Translations under genes and position numbers: made by a program
Assembly (NCBI GenBank): GCA_003175985.1
Contig: PSRJ01000239.1
Span: 1 to 47,615 of the forward strand
From: Terriglobia bacterium
Lineage (GTDB): Bacteria > Acidobacteriota > Terriglobia > Bryobacterales > Bryobacteraceae
Length of the DNA: 47,615 nt
Direction: 5' to 3'
Shown: in pieces, positions 31,389-40,576 of the stretch
Layout of the letters: each line of letters starts with the position of its first letter
Position numbering within the stretch: position 1 is the stretch's first letter
The notes under the pieces: model-generated
What the model was told of the DNA's origin: nothing
What the model saw: only the letters and a program-made list of their open reading frames with translations
Database searches by the model: none

Positions 31389-32309
31389 GTGAGAAATAAG
31401 GTTCGGGCCTGGCTGCTCATCATTCCGACAGCGGCGATTTGTGCGGCCGCAGTCTGGGGAGTGGCGTGGTACCGATCCCGAGACTTCACCCCGGCAGCCA
31501 TGTTGAAACGGCTGCCGCGATCCGATGCCCTGGTGGTCTACCTCGATTTTGCCGCGCTCCGGGGCGCGGGCATTCTCGACATGCTCGACAATCCCAAGAT
31601 CGCGCAGGAACCCGAATACCAGGACTTCGTTCGCAAAATCGATTTCGATTACAAGCACGACCTGGATTCGGCCATGATCGCGTTTGCGCCCACAGGCAAG
31701 TTCCTGCTGGTGCGTGGCCAGTTCGATTGGAAGAGCCTGCGCTCTTTCGTGGAGTCGGAAAGCGGCCGCTGCTATAACTCGCTGTGCCGGATGCAAGGCA
31801 GCACGCCGCAGCGCCGCATATCCTTTTTCCCGCTGCAATCGAAATTAATGGCCCTGGCTGTGAGCGAGGATGAATCGGCGGCTCTCCGTATGCAGGAATT
31901 AGCCTCGGGGCCCGACCCGGAACTCCCGAGTGCACCCGTCTGGATGAGCGTGCCCCCTTCTGTTCTCGAGTCGAATGATCTTCCCGCCGGTACGCGTCCG
32001 TTTGCGCGAAGCATGGAACGGGCGGAGTCGGTGTTGATCTCGTTCGCTCCGGAAGGCAAACGGCTGGCTGCCACGTTGAACGTGCGTTGCCGGACAGCGC
32101 AGGACGCCGCCGACCTGGTTTCGCAGCTCTCGCGCACCACCGCGCTATTGCGGCAAATGATTGAGAGGGAAAATCATAAACCGAACCCCGGTGACCTGAG
32201 TGGTGTCCTCACTTCGGGAGCGTTCCGAAATGACGGCGTGCGGGTCTTCGGCTATTGGCCCATCGAGCGTTCCTTCATCGAAAATCTGCTGGGCAATGGG
32301 CAAAGCTGA
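31389..32309 (+). CDS. Membrane-anchored protein of unknown function
   Basis: 306 residues. An N-terminal anchor (about 7-28, WLLIIPTAAICAAAVWGVAW) is followed by a periplasmic or outer-face domain of mixed alpha/beta type with no recognised motif. Repeated phrases such as DALVVYLDFAALR and DSAMIAFAPTGKFLLVRG suggest a two-lobed domain of the sort that measures or binds something, but no family is assigned. The start is GTG at 31389 with no good ribosome site. It converges with the FmdB-type gene, 14 bases between stops. Protein-level composition and codon use match the neighbours, so it is a real gene. Confidence 0.7.
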   Translation: MRNKVRAWLLIIPTAAICAAAVWGVAWYRSRDFTPAAMLKRLPRSDALVVYLDFAALRGAGILDMLDNPKIAQEPEYQDFVRKIDFDYKHDLDSAMIAFAPTGKFLLVRGQFDWKSLRSFVESESGRCYNSLCRMQGSTPQRRISFFPLQSKLMALAVSEDESAALRMQELASGPDPELPSAPVWMSVPPSVLESNDLPAGTRPFARSMERAESVLISFAPEGKRLAATLNVRCRTAQDAADLVSQLSRTTALLRQMIERENHKPNPGDLSGVLTSGAFRNDGVRVFGYWPIERSFIENLLGNGQS

Positions 32310-32323
32310 AGCCGGTCCCGGCG

Positions 32324-32557
32324 TCAGTTGAAGTTCATGCCGCACATCCCGGGATTGCTGCACTGCCCGCTGGGGCACACGGGCGCGTCGGCTGTTTTCG
32401 CAACGCCGTTCGAGTGGGCAGCAAAAGTGGAGAGTTGCTGGGTCAGGTGTTTCTCCCCACAGGAAGGGCACGCAACTTCCGAGGTTTCCGCGGAGCGGCG
32501 CACCAGCTTCTCGAATTTCGTTCCGCAATCGTCGCAACTGTATTCGTAGATCGGCAT
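32324..32557 (-). CDS. FmdB-type zinc-ribbon protein with extra C-terminal cysteines
   Basis: 77 residues. The ATG at 32557 begins the family's invariant MPIYEY. The zinc ribbon ligands are Cys8, Cys11, Cys30 and Cys33. After a linker, the C-terminus adds three more cysteines (61, 66, 72) in CPSGQC and GMCGMNF, possibly a second small metal site. FmdB-like proteins are proposed regulators of amide and related metabolism; the exact role is uncertain. It starts 10 bases after the dacB stop and is probably the last gene of an MFS-dacB-fmdB unit. An upstream extension of the frame overlaps dacB and is not conserved in character. Confidence 0.85.
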   Translation of the reverse strand: MPIYEYSCDDCGTKFEKLVRRSAETSEVACPSCGEKHLTQQLSTFAAHSNGVAKTADAPVCPSGQCSNPGMCGMNFN

Positions 32558-32567
32558 GAATATATCC

Positions 32568-34034
32568 CTATTCCAATAATAAGGTACAAATCCGGTCAAT
32601 GAGGCCTCGGGCTTCCGCGGCCGGGCCATTATAGTTGTTCACCATTATTGAGAATGCCAGCCAATTTCCTCCGCTGCGCTCCGCATATCCCGAGAGTGCG
32701 CTGATCCGGTTGAGGGTTCCGGTTTTGGCATGGATTCGTCCAACGGATGGCCCCTCGCCCAAACGGCCGCTGAGAGTGCCATCCTCCCCGCCCACCGGCA
32801 GCAGCCCGATCCAGTTTTCCCGCTCCGGGGAGACGTACATATGACGAAGCAGCCTGACCAGCGCATACGGCGCGACCAGGTCCGCCCGGTCGAGACCGGA
32901 GCCATCACTCAAGCTGTACGCTTCCGAGCCGATTCCGACCTCGGCCAGAAAGCTCTTCAATTCCTCCAGACCAGCCTGGCGGCTGCCGGTATTGCGGCGG
33001 GCCAACGCCACCGCGCGCAAAGCCAGCTCTGCGTGGAGATTCTGGCTGACCTTATTCGTAATCTTCAGATCTTCGATTAAGGGCGCCGAATCGCGCCGCG
33101 CCAGCTCGTAGCCGCTGGTATCGGCGCCGGAGCCCTCCTCAGCAGGGAAGCGGTGCCGCGCCTGAATGGGACCTTGCACGATGACACCGCGCTCCTCAAG
33201 GGCCTTCTGCAGGGCTTGAGCCGCATACTCGGCCGGGTCGGCGATCGCCAATGTAAACACTTCCGCCGGAGCACGCACCGGGATGCTGCCCCACAATCGC
33301 AACTGGCGGCTGCCGGCCTCGCGGTCCAGCCGGATCCGGCGTTCTCCGCCTGCAGCAGCTGTCTGCACGCGGTTATCGATGTTGTAGTATTCGACGGGAG
33401 GCGAAATGCTCACTTCGGCCAATTCGCCCGCGCGGGAAGGCCGTAGGACAAGCGTAAATATGTTGTCGTTGATGGTAAGCGCGGATACCGGAGCTCCATA
33501 GTCGTAGCGCGTGTCATCCACGGTCCAGCCCTCCGGAACGGGCTCCCAAACATATCGAGTATCGTCGCCTATGATGCCGCCGGTAACTCGTTTGACGCCT
33601 CGTGCCACGGCCTGATCCGCGAGCTCTTCGATCGGGCCCAGCGGATTACTCCTGCCGGCTCCCAACTGATAGGGCACCGCACGCCCGGAGAGATTCGGGT
33701 CTCCGCCGCCCACCAGGTGCAGGGCGCCGGAAACTGTGCCGGTGTCATCGGGCGCGGTCTCCGCGAGCAGGCGTGTGGTGAATCGAAAGCCAGGCCCCAG
33801 CCGCTCCAGTGCTAAGGCAGTTGTCAACAGCTTCGCATTCGATGCCGGGAGAAAGAGGCGATCCGCGTTGTGAGAATATAGCGTCCTGCCGTTTGCGAGA
33901 TCGACAACCTGTATGCCCCAGAAAGCGCTCCGCGCCGCGGGAGTCGATTCGAGCAAGCGTGCAATCTCCTGCGCCACTGGTGCGCCTGGCGCAGGCGCCG
34001 CAAAGAACAAGGACAATGCTGCCCACGCCTTCAT
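32568..34034 (-). CDS. dacB: D-alanyl-D-alanine carboxypeptidase/endopeptidase (PBP4, DacB family)
   Basis: 488-residue periplasmic class C penicillin-binding protein that trims or cleaves peptidoglycan cross-links. The signal peptide covers 1-18. The catalytic motif SxxK is SNAK (Ser65, Lys68) in FLPASNAKLLTTA. The large insert domain typical of PBP4 follows. The SxN equivalent is in LSDGSGLDRADLV and the KTG motif is in HAKTGTLN near the C-terminus. The ATG at 34034 overlaps the MFS stop in an ATGA, so the genes are translationally coupled; an earlier in-frame start lies inside the MFS gene and lacks a signal. Length is normal for the family. Confidence 0.93.
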   Translation of the reverse strand: MKAWAALSLFFAAPAPGAPVAQEIARLLESTPAARSAFWGIQVVDLANGRTLYSHNADRLFLPASNAKLLTTALALERLGPGFRFTTRLLAETAPDDTGTVSGALHLVGGGDPNLSGRAVPYQLGAGRSNPLGPIEELADQAVARGVKRVTGGIIGDDTRYVWEPVPEGWTVDDTRYDYGAPVSALTINDNIFTLVLRPSRAGELAEVSISPPVEYYNIDNRVQTAAAGGERRIRLDREAGSRQLRLWGSIPVRAPAEVFTLAIADPAEYAAQALQKALEERGVIVQGPIQARHRFPAEEGSGADTSGYELARRDSAPLIEDLKITNKVSQNLHAELALRAVALARRNTGSRQAGLEELKSFLAEVGIGSEAYSLSDGSGLDRADLVAPYALVRLLRHMYVSPERENWIGLLPVGGEDGTLSGRLGEGPSVGRIHAKTGTLNRISALSGYAERSGGNWLAFSIMVNNYNGPAAEARGLIDRICTLLLE

Positions 34035-35224
34035 CGGCCCGTCACCTTCGATTCCAGCCAGATCAGCAGCAGCAGCATGACCACGATACAAGTGCCCACG
34101 AGAGGAATCCCGAGCACGACGCCGACCCCCCAGCCGGAAGCCGCGTATCCCAAGGTGGCCGGAGCGACCAGCCCACCGACCATTGCTACCGAGAAAATCC
34201 CATTGAAGAATCCGGGATGATAGTAGGGGAAGCGGCGTCCGATGGCCTCAGCCACAAGAGGGTAGATGCTCGCATACCCCGCGCCCACAAACAACACTCC
34301 GGTGACTGCTCCGAATGCATTATTCGTGAAGAAAAGGATGAGGCACCCGAACAATGCAGCCAGCCCGCTGCCCAGCAGCAGCCGGCCGTGGCGAGTGCGC
34401 GACAGGACCGCCACGGAGATGAGCCGCCCCAGCAAAAGAAAGAGCCAGTAGAGGGCCAAAATCAGCAGCGCGGCTTTTGGGCTCAGACCGACACGCCGGA
34501 TGAGGAAAAGCGGGAGCCAGCCGGCAATCGACCACTCGTTGCCGAATTGGAAGAACAACAACAGCGCGAACAGGACCGCTCCAGGACTGCGAAAATCAGT
34601 GAGCGCCTGGCGCAGACTGGGATGGGCGCTATCCGGTTCCCGGATCAAGCTCCCGCTGCGGGCGTAGAGCACCGCGAATCCCGCGGGCACCAGCGCCATG
34701 AAGACGACCATCCCTGGCACAGTGTAGGCGTAGAACGTGCCGGTGACCAGCAGCGTGGCCGTCAGGCATCCCAAACCGTACCAGATGCCGCCGCGATTCA
34801 CGGTACCCGCGGCGTCGCTGTGATAGCTCGGCGATATGGCATGGAACAGCGCCAGGTTCAGCAGGCCGGCTCCCACACCGAGCAGCAGTAAACCAGCTAC
34901 GCGCCACCATTCGGAGGCCGGAGGCGAAAAAGCGGCCAGGTACGCCAGGGCACTGCAAGAGACACAGCAGGCAAACACCAGCAGGAAGGAAATCCCGCGG
35001 CGGGCCAGCACACGCCGCGCTACAAGTGGCGAAACCACCAGACCGACCGCCAGGCTGAGAAAGTAATTCCCTACGGCGGTAAACGCCGGCGGGTCTCGAT
35101 AATATCCCCAAGCGGGAAGAATTGCCCCCAATAACGCCATCAGGAATCCCGAGAGCAGGAAGCCTGCGAGAGCTCTTCCGTCGAATGACGCATGAATCCC
35201 GGCGCTGGAGAGCGAACCCGTCAC
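34031..35224 (-). CDS. MFS transporter
   Basis: 397 residues with about twelve transmembrane helices and the MFS-style cytoplasmic loop after helix 2 (ARRVLARRG). Helix 1 begins near residue 18 (LAGFLLSGFLMALLGAILPAWGYY), and a conserved Gly/Pro-rich pattern follows. It resembles sugar-type (FucP/glucose-galactose) permeases, but the substrate is not readable. The start is GTG at 35224, with a weak ribosome site. It is the first gene of a unit with dacB (four-base overlap) and the FmdB-type gene, so export or uptake of a cell-wall breakdown product is one possible role; this is inference. Confidence 0.85.
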   Translation of the reverse strand: MTGSLSSAGIHASFDGRALAGFLLSGFLMALLGAILPAWGYYRDPPAFTAVGNYFLSLAVGLVVSPLVARRVLARRGISFLLVFACCVSCSALAYLAAFSPPASEWWRVAGLLLLGVGAGLLNLALFHAISPSYHSDAAGTVNRGGIWYGLGCLTATLLVTGTFYAYTVPGMVVFMALVPAGFAVLYARSGSLIREPDSAHPSLRQALTDFRSPGAVLFALLLFFQFGNEWSIAGWLPLFLIRRVGLSPKAALLILALYWLFLLLGRLISVAVLSRTRHGRLLLGSGLAALFGCLILFFTNNAFGAVTGVLFVGAGYASIYPLVAEAIGRRFPYYHPGFFNGIFSVAMVGGLVAPATLGYAASGWGVGVVLGIPLVGTCIVVMLLLLIWLESKVTGR

Positions 35225-35268
35225 TGGTCCGATTGTAGTATGGGGCTGAACGGCGGCCGGGAGAGAAC

Positions 35269-35868
35269 TCAGTTATCGAGGTTGACCACTTCGAAGTGAA
35301 AGCGCTCCGGCGGTAACAACCCAGGCGCTACCGGGATAAGTTGAGACCAGGTCCGGTAGGCGCTGTCGGCCATAGTGGAATTCAGATAAAGCAAAAACTG
35401 ATTGGAAAAACAGTCAATCGGAGGCGGCTGCCGGAAGGTGAGGCGCAGCCCCACGGCTCGTTCCAGTTGCACGCCGTCGGTGCGGATGTGCTTGTCGCGA
35501 AGCAGCGTCACGAAGCTGGCGCGGCTTGCGTGCGGCCAGACATCGGGGTGCAGAAGATGCCGCAGCACGTCTTCGGTCTCGAATGTGATTTCGCACTGCC
35601 GGATCCACTCCAGTACGGAATCGCCCCATTGCCAATACGACAATAAGCCGCGATATTGTTCGGCGAGTTGCAGGGCCAGATCGAATTTGCGCTGCTCCAA
35701 CAGATTTTCATCGGCATCCGTCGGAGACAGCATGTCCTCGGCTTCCAACATTACGGAATTGAGATCCGATACACCTTCTCCGGGCATATGCTCCGCCGAA
35801 TGCACCAGAAGCGGCGGCAACTCATGCGTCTTGCTTCCCGGGATCGCAATGTATCTTACGTCAGCCAT
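35269..35868 (-). CDS. Conserved-looking cytoplasmic protein of unknown function
   Basis: 199 residues, no signal peptide or membrane segment. The sequence is rich in acidic and aromatic residues, with a central helical region (LALQLAEQYRGLLSYWQWGD, ending in an acidic turn). The C-terminal part is mixed (LRLTFRQPPPIDCF, LYLNSTMADSAY). I recognise no family. The ATG at 35868 has no strong ribosome site. It is 44 bases from the MFS start on the same strand and divergent from frdA across a 254-base gap. That gap is AT-richer than its surroundings and has no clear promoter by eye. Confidence 0.65.
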   Translation of the reverse strand: MADVRYIAIPGSKTHELPPLLVHSAEHMPGEGVSDLNSVMLEAEDMLSPTDADENLLEQRKFDLALQLAEQYRGLLSYWQWGDSVLEWIRQCEITFETEDVLRHLLHPDVWPHASRASFVTLLRDKHIRTDGVQLERAVGLRLTFRQPPPIDCFSNQFLLYLNSTMADSAYRTWSQLIPVAPGLLPPERFHFEVVNLDN

Positions 35869-36122
35869 CGAACTTCCTGCCCTACTACTCTTATCGGTGC
35901 ATTCCCCTCCCTTTTAGTTTCATTTTGTAGCACAGTCGGTACCATTGTGAATGAAAGAAGTTTAAATACTCCCAATCCGATTTGCTGATCGTAGCAGTCG
36001 CCACGGAGGGCTGCTAACCGGTTTTGGCCGCGGCCCGTGCCGACACGCGGCACACCTTGTTCCCCTGCACCGGCCCTTGAAACGGGTGCCTCGGAGGAGT
36101 AATATCCATACACCCGCCCCGT

Positions 36123-37868
36123 ATGCTGGATCTTTCTTCACACGATGTTCTGCTCGTCGGAGGTGGCGCTGCAGGGTTGCGCGCCGCCATTGCGGTAGCC
36201 GAAATCAACCCCAATCTCAGCGTCGCCGTCGTTTCCAAGGTGTACCCCATGCGGAGCCACACGGTTTCCGCGGAAGGCGGCGCCGCCGGCGTGGCGCGCC
36301 AGGATGATAGCCTCGACGAGCATGCCTATGACACCATCTCGGGGGGCGATTGGCTGCCCGATCAGGATGCTGTCGAGGGCTTTGTCAAAGAAGCTCCCCA
36401 GGAATTGATGCGCCTGGAACATTGGGGGTGCCCCTGGAATCGTGAGCCCGATGGCCGTGTTGCCGTGCGTCCGTTCGGGGGCATGAAGAAGGAACGCACC
36501 TGGTTTGCAGCCGATAAGACCGGTTTCCATCTGCTGCATACGCTTTTTCAGACTTCGCTGAAGTACAACGCCGTCGCGCGATACGACGAGTTCTACGCCA
36601 CCAGGCTCCTTGCCGACGATGGACAAGTCCAGGGCGTCGTTTCCATCGAGCTGGCCAGCGGCAAGGTTCAGGCCATCACCGCCAAAGCCGTTATTCTTTG
36701 TACCGGCGGTTGCGGCCGCGTCTTCCCGTTTACGACTAATGCCGCTATCAAAACCGGCGATGGCATGGCACTGGCCTATCGCGCGGGCGCGCCGTTAAAG
36801 GACATGGAATTCGTTCAATATCACCCCACAGGACTGCCATTTACCGGAATCCTGATTACGGAGGCGGCGCGCGCCGAGGGCGGCTACATGCTGAACAAGG
36901 ACGGATATCGTTATCTTCAGGACTACAACCTTGGTAAGCCGCATCCGCAGCCGGTGCTGCGCAGCATGGAACTGGGGCCGCGCGACCGTTTGTCGCAGGC
37001 ATTCGTCAAGGAATATGAGAAGGGCAGAACCATCGAGGGACCGTACGGGGCTGTGGTTCATCTCGATCTCCGGCATTTGGGTGAGAAGAAGATTAACGCC
37101 AAGCTGCCTTTTGTCCGCGAATTGTGCCTCAAATATGAAAACCTCGATCCGGTGAAAGAACTGATCCCGGTGCGGCCGGTAGTGCATTACATGATGGGCG
37201 GTGTCCATACGGATCCCGACGGCGCGACACCACTGAAAGGCTTGTATGCCGCCGGAGAGGCTGCGTGCGTCAGCATCAACGGCGCCAATCGGCTCGGGTC
37301 GAATTCCCTCACCGAGTGCCTGGTCTTCGGGGCTCGCGCCGGACGTGCAGCGGCCCAGTTCGCGTCGGTGCAGAGAGCGCCGGAACGGCATCTGCTCGCT
37401 CAAGCCGTGGATGAAGAAGCCAGGCTGCAGGATCGATTTCTGCAGAAGTCCGGGGGGCGCGAGCGTCTCTCGAATATCCGCGACGAAATGCAGCAAACCA
37501 TGGAGCAGAGCGCGGGAATTTACCGCTCGCGCGAGTCGCTCGAGCAAGCGGCGGAAAAATTGAGCGAACTGCAGGAGCGGTTTCAGGATGCCGGTCTCGA
37601 CGATCGCAGCCACGCCTTCAATACCGAGTTAATTGCCGCACTCGAACTCTCCTGCATGCTGGATGTAGCCGAGTCGATTATCCACTCTGCGTTGCATCGC
37701 ACCGAATCGCGCGGCGCGCACCAGCGCACTGATTTCCCGGTGCGGGATGACGAAAAATTTCTGGCACACTCTCTCGTGACCCGCTGCCCGGATGGGACGC
37801 CCGAGGTAACTTATGCGCCGGTGACGATTACCCGCTGGCCGCCCGCGGAACGAGTTTACGGAAAGTAA
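36123..37868 (+). CDS. frdA: Fumarate reductase flavoprotein subunit
   Basis: 581-residue catalytic subunit of the quinol:fumarate oxidoreductase. The FAD-binding [10 protein letters not shown] is at 13-22, and the covalent-FAD histidine is His46 in [12 protein letters not shown]. The sequence follows E. coli FrdA closely ([58 protein letters not shown]). It converts fumarate to succinate at the inner face of the membrane. It is the first of frdABCD, with seven bases to frdB. A GGAGGAG lies 22 bases upstream of the ATG at 36123, too far for ideal use, but no other start fits. Running in the succinate-oxidising direction is possible. Confidence 0.95.
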   Translation: MLDLSSHDVLLVGGGAAGLRAAIAVAEINPNLSVAVVSKVYPMRSHTVSAEGGAAGVARQDDSLDEHAYDTISGGDWLPDQDAVEGFVKEAPQELMRLEHWGCPWNREPDGRVAVRPFGGMKKERTWFAADKTGFHLLHTLFQTSLKYNAVARYDEFYATRLLADDGQVQGVVSIELASGKVQAITAKAVILCTGGCGRVFPFTTNAAIKTGDGMALAYRAGAPLKDMEFVQYHPTGLPFTGILITEAARAEGGYMLNKDGYRYLQDYNLGKPHPQPVLRSMELGPRDRLSQAFVKEYEKGRTIEGPYGAVVHLDLRHLGEKKINAKLPFVRELCLKYENLDPVKELIPVRPVVHYMMGGVHTDPDGATPLKGLYAAGEAACVSINGANRLGSNSLTECLVFGARAGRAAAQFASVQRAPERHLLAQAVDEEARLQDRFLQKSGGRERLSNIRDEMQQTMEQSAGIYRSRESLEQAAEKLSELQERFQDAGLDDRSHAFNTELIAALELSCMLDVAESIIHSALHRTESRGAHQRTDFPVRDDEKFLAHSLVTRCPDGTPEVTYAPVTITRWPPAERVYGK

Positions 37869-37875
37869 TTCGCTT

Positions 37876-38619
37876 ATGGCTGAACAGATCGCCTTGGAAA
37901 TCACGCGTTATTCACCGGAACGGGACAAGACGCCATCCATGGAAGAGTTTGAAGTCCCGCTGCGTAAAGAGTGGGTAGTTCTGGACGCGCTGAACTATAT
38001 CAAAGACAAAGTGGATGGATCTCTGTCTTTCCGATGGTCCTGCCGCATGGGCGTTTGTGGAAGCTGCGGAATGATGGTGAACGGCGAACCCAAGCTGACA
38101 TGCGCCACCTTCCTCAACGACTATGCTCCGGGGCCGATTCGTGTAGAGCCGCTCAAAAACTTCCCCGTGATGCGCGATCTCATCGTGGAAATCTCGGATT
38201 TTCTCGCCAAACTCTCAAAGGTTAAACCCTGGCTGATCCGAAAAAAAGAAAAACCCATTTCCGAGGGCGAATATCTGCAGACGCCGGAAGAGTTGGACTC
38301 ATACCGGCAATTCAGCATGTGCATCAATTGCCTGTTGTGCTATGCGGCCTGCCCCGTCTATGGCCTGGATCCCCTTTTCGCCGGCCCTGCCGCGCTGGCG
38401 CTCGCCCAGCGGTACAACATGGATTCGCGCGACGAGGGTAAGAGCGAGCGGCTCGATGTTCTTTCGCAGCACGACGGAATCTGGGGCTGCACCTTCGTGG
38501 GCGAGTGTACGCAGGTCTGTCCCAAGCATGTGGATCCCGCGGGCGCGATCCAGCAGTATAAGCTTACGGCCGCTCAAGAGTGGGTCAAATCGCTTTTGAT
38601 GCCGTGGGGAGGAAAGTGA
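37876..38619 (+). CDS. frdB: Fumarate reductase iron-sulfur subunit
   Basis: 247-residue subunit that wires quinol oxidation to FrdA. The plant-type 2Fe-2S site is [18 protein letters not shown] with a further Cys in LTCAT. The 4Fe-4S site is [12 protein letters not shown], and the 3Fe-4S site uses [17 protein letters not shown]. Length and motif order match E. coli FrdB. The stop overlaps the frdC start by one base (TGATG), and a GGGGAGGA ribosome site for frdC lies at its 3' end. No fusion or missing ligand is seen. Confidence 0.95.
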   Translation: MAEQIALEITRYSPERDKTPSMEEFEVPLRKEWVVLDALNYIKDKVDGSLSFRWSCRMGVCGSCGMMVNGEPKLTCATFLNDYAPGPIRVEPLKNFPVMRDLIVEISDFLAKLSKVKPWLIRKKEKPISEGEYLQTPEELDSYRQFSMCINCLLCYAACPVYGLDPLFAGPAALALAQRYNMDSRDEGKSERLDVLSQHDGIWGCTFVGECTQVCPKHVDPAGAIQQYKLTAAQEWVKSLLMPWGGK

Positions 38620-39026
38620 TGCTCCGGTATACCGAATATCCTCCCAGAGGGTATCGCGTGCGCGTCTCCACTTACTGGTGGACCGGCCGGCGGGCATATT
38701 TGAGATTCATCCTTCGGGAACTCAGCAGCATCTTCGTGGCCTGGTTTGTCCTGGAGACTCTTTTCCAAATCAACGCTCTGGCCGGCGGACCCAGCGCCTA
38801 TTCCGATTTCGAACAGTTTTTGCGGAATCCGGTAGTGATCGCGTCCAACGTGATCAGCTTTCTCTTCGTGCTGTTTCACGCCGTCACCTGGTTTAATCTG
38901 TCGCCAAAGGCGATGGCCGTGCGGTTGGGCGGAAAACGTGTTCCGGCGGCGCTGATTGCCGGGCCGAATTATGTGGCATGGGTTCTGATTTCCGCCGGTG
39001 TGGCGTGGCTGATTTTGCGAGGATAA
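38619..39026 (+). CDS. frdC: Fumarate reductase membrane subunit C
   Basis: 135-residue membrane anchor with three transmembrane helices (about 30-50, 70-95, 108-130). It aligns by eye with E. coli FrdC: the FILRELSSIFVAWF segment matches the YMLREGTAVPAVWF stretch, keeping the Arg-Glu pair (Glu34) at the quinone site, and FEQFLRNPVVI matches FVDFLQNPVIV. No b-heme histidine pair is present, as expected for the heme-free D-type complex. The ATG at 38619 overlaps the frdB stop and is preceded by GGGGAGGA; the frame is open upstream but lies inside frdB. It is one base from frdD. Confidence 0.92.
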   Translation: MLRYTEYPPRGYRVRVSTYWWTGRRAYLRFILRELSSIFVAWFVLETLFQINALAGGPSAYSDFEQFLRNPVVIASNVISFLFVLFHAVTWFNLSPKAMAVRLGGKRVPAALIAGPNYVAWVLISAGVAWLILRG

Positions 39027-39027
39027 C

Positions 39028-39384
39028 ATGGCCGCCAAGAGATCGAACGAACCGTTCCTTTGGTTATTGTTCAGCGCCGGCGGTGTTGTAGCTGCGCTTC
39101 TCGTTCCCGTTCATCTGTTCCTCTTCGGCCTGGCATTTCCCCTGGGCTGGTTGCCCGCGCCTGCCCACGATACGCTGCTGGCGTTGGCCCGCAGCCCGAT
39201 AGGCCGTATCTATTTATTAGTATTCTGTGTCCTGCCACTTTTTCATTGGGCGCATCGATTTCGCTATACACTTTACGATGGATTGCAAATCAAGCATTTG
39301 AACGAGCTGGTAAATACTCTTTGCTACGGAGGTGCAACTGTAGGCGCGGCGTTCGCGGTCTACCTGATCTGGCGCATACCCTAG
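39028..39384 (+). CDS. frdD: Fumarate reductase membrane subunit D
   Basis: 118-residue anchor with three transmembrane helices (about 12-38, 58-80, 97-115). The opening KRSNEPFLWLLFSAGG corresponds to E. coli FrdD KRSDEPVFWGLFGAGG. The His76-Arg77 pair equals the HR pair of FrdD at the quinol site; a second histidine found in E. coli is Tyr or Arg here. It completes a four-subunit quinol:fumarate reductase. The ATG follows the frdC stop by one base. No terminator is visible after it. Confidence 0.9.
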   Translation: MAAKRSNEPFLWLLFSAGGVVAALLVPVHLFLFGLAFPLGWLPAPAHDTLLALARSPIGRIYLLVFCVLPLFHWAHRFRYTLYDGLQIKHLNELVNTLCYGGATVGAAFAVYLIWRIP

Positions 39385-39468
39385 CGGACCGCGTGCTTCG
39401 CGCGCGGCTCCGGAAAACTAAGGCCTGAATTCGTTGGCGTTCTCCGAAACGGAGAGAGGGAGGTACCG

Positions 39469-39702
39469 ATGCCAACAACCCGGCATGCCCCGTCAGCGGC
39501 GGGAATGAATTTCACCATCGTGTCCGACGGTAATCAGTACGAGATCGTCGAATGCGCGAACGGTAGCGAAGGAGTGGCGGCACTCAACCAAGACTATCCC
39601 GCGAGTATGGGATGGATGATTGTCGGTCATGCCGCCAGCAGAGATGAGGCCGACATCATCATTGAGGAGCATCGTAACGACGCCAGAATGGATTTCGAGT
39701 AA
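39469..39702 (+). CDS. Small protein of unknown function between frd and xox genes
   Basis: 77 residues with no signal peptide or membrane helix. A strong ribosome site (GAGGGAGG) stands upstream of the ATG, supporting it as a real gene. A 6-base inverted repeat (39441-39446 with 39450-39455) lies just 5' of that site and might gate translation. The centre has mixed beta and helix character (NFTIVSDGNQYEIVECANG, ending Asn-Gly; DEADIIIEEHRNDARMDF at the end). No family is recognised. The stop is 61 bases before xoxJ. Confidence 0.65.
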   Translation: MPTTRHAPSAAGMNFTIVSDGNQYEIVECANGSEGVAALNQDYPASMGWMIVGHAASRDEADIIIEEHRNDARMDFE

Positions 39703-39721
39703 GCGATTCCCGGTGCACCCC

Positions 39722-39750
39722 TTGACTTCCGCGCCGCCGGGGTGTATCTC
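39722..39750 (+). promoter_or_regulatory. Weak candidate promoter before xoxJ
   Basis: TTGACT (39722-39727) and TATCTC (39745-39750) are 17 bases apart. The -35 matches five of six consensus bases, the -10 only three. The start point would fall about seven bases before the xoxJ ATG, giving an almost leaderless message. This fits the absence of a good ribosome site at 39764. Treat it as tentative. Confidence 0.28.
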
Positions 39751-39763
39751 TCGGTGCACGCTA

Positions 39764-40576
39764 ATGAGACTCGGCCGCACTGCAGCTCCCGTGATTCTCA
39801 TCGCGATCGGGTGGGTTTCTGCCTTTTCGGTTCCCGCGCAGGCACTTTCCGTATGTGCCGATCCCGACTACCTGCCTTATTCCAATCGTGCCGGTGAAGG
39901 ATTTGAGAATCGGATCGCCGAAGCCGTGGCCAAGGCTCTGGGCGAATCCGTGGAGTACACGTGGGGAAGCTACCGCGGACATGGAGGGTTTCCCCAGTTC
40001 CTCTCCTCGACCCTTGATGCGAAGAAGTGCGATGTGGTGATGGACATTCCGTACGGCAGCCGCGAAGAATTGACCACGCGGCCCTATTACGTTTCGTCGT
40101 ACGTCTTTGTCTTTGACCGGAACAAGCACTTCGACATCACCAGCATGAACTCACCGGCCTTGAAGAAGCTCAAGGTCGGCTTTGAAAGGGATACGCCGGC
40201 CGAGGAAGCGTTGAAGATGCGGGGCATGGTTCCGGGCGCTGTGGCATTCGATGTCGGCGAGGACAATACCGAGTCGCCGGAGACCATGCTTGCCGCATTG
40301 AAGAAGGGGCAAATCGATGTGCTGATTACGTGGCAACCGGCGATCAGCGCGTTCCTGCGCGCTTATCCGGAGCTGGAAGTCGTGGCGGTGCCGAATGAGC
40401 GGGCTCTGGGGCCGCCGGAACAGTATTCCTTCCCAATGTCGATGGGAGTCCGTACCGGGGATCAGCCATTAAAAGCGAGGCTTGACGAAGTGATCGAAAA
40501 ACACCAGGCGGAACTGGCCGCCATCCTCAGGGAAAGGGGCGTCGTGCTCTATGCGCCGCGCCAGGAGAGTAGATGA
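39764..40576 (+). CDS. xoxJ: XoxJ/MxaJ-like periplasmic binding protein
   Basis: 270-residue exported protein of the amino-acid-binding (SBP family 3) fold that accompanies methanol dehydrogenases. The signal peptide is 1-27 (ending PAQALS). The opening LSVCADPDYLPYSN is the hallmark of MxaJ/XoxJ and of quinoprotein-associated binding proteins. It is thought to help mature or partner XoxF rather than bind free solute. The ATG at 39764 is chosen because the signal begins there; earlier in-frame starts fall in the preceding gene. It overlaps the cytochrome gene by four bases (ATGA). Here it is first in the operon, whereas xoxF usually comes first. Confidence 0.88.
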   Translation: MRLGRTAAPVILIAIGWVSAFSVPAQALSVCADPDYLPYSNRAGEGFENRIAEAVAKALGESVEYTWGSYRGHGGFPQFLSSTLDAKKCDVVMDIPYGSREELTTRPYYVSSYVFVFDRNKHFDITSMNSPALKKLKVGFERDTPAEEALKMRGMVPGAVAFDVGEDNTESPETMLAALKKGQIDVLITWQPAISAFLRAYPELEVVAVPNERALGPPEQYSFPMSMGVRTGDQPLKARLDEVIEKHQAELAAILRERGVVLYAPRQESR

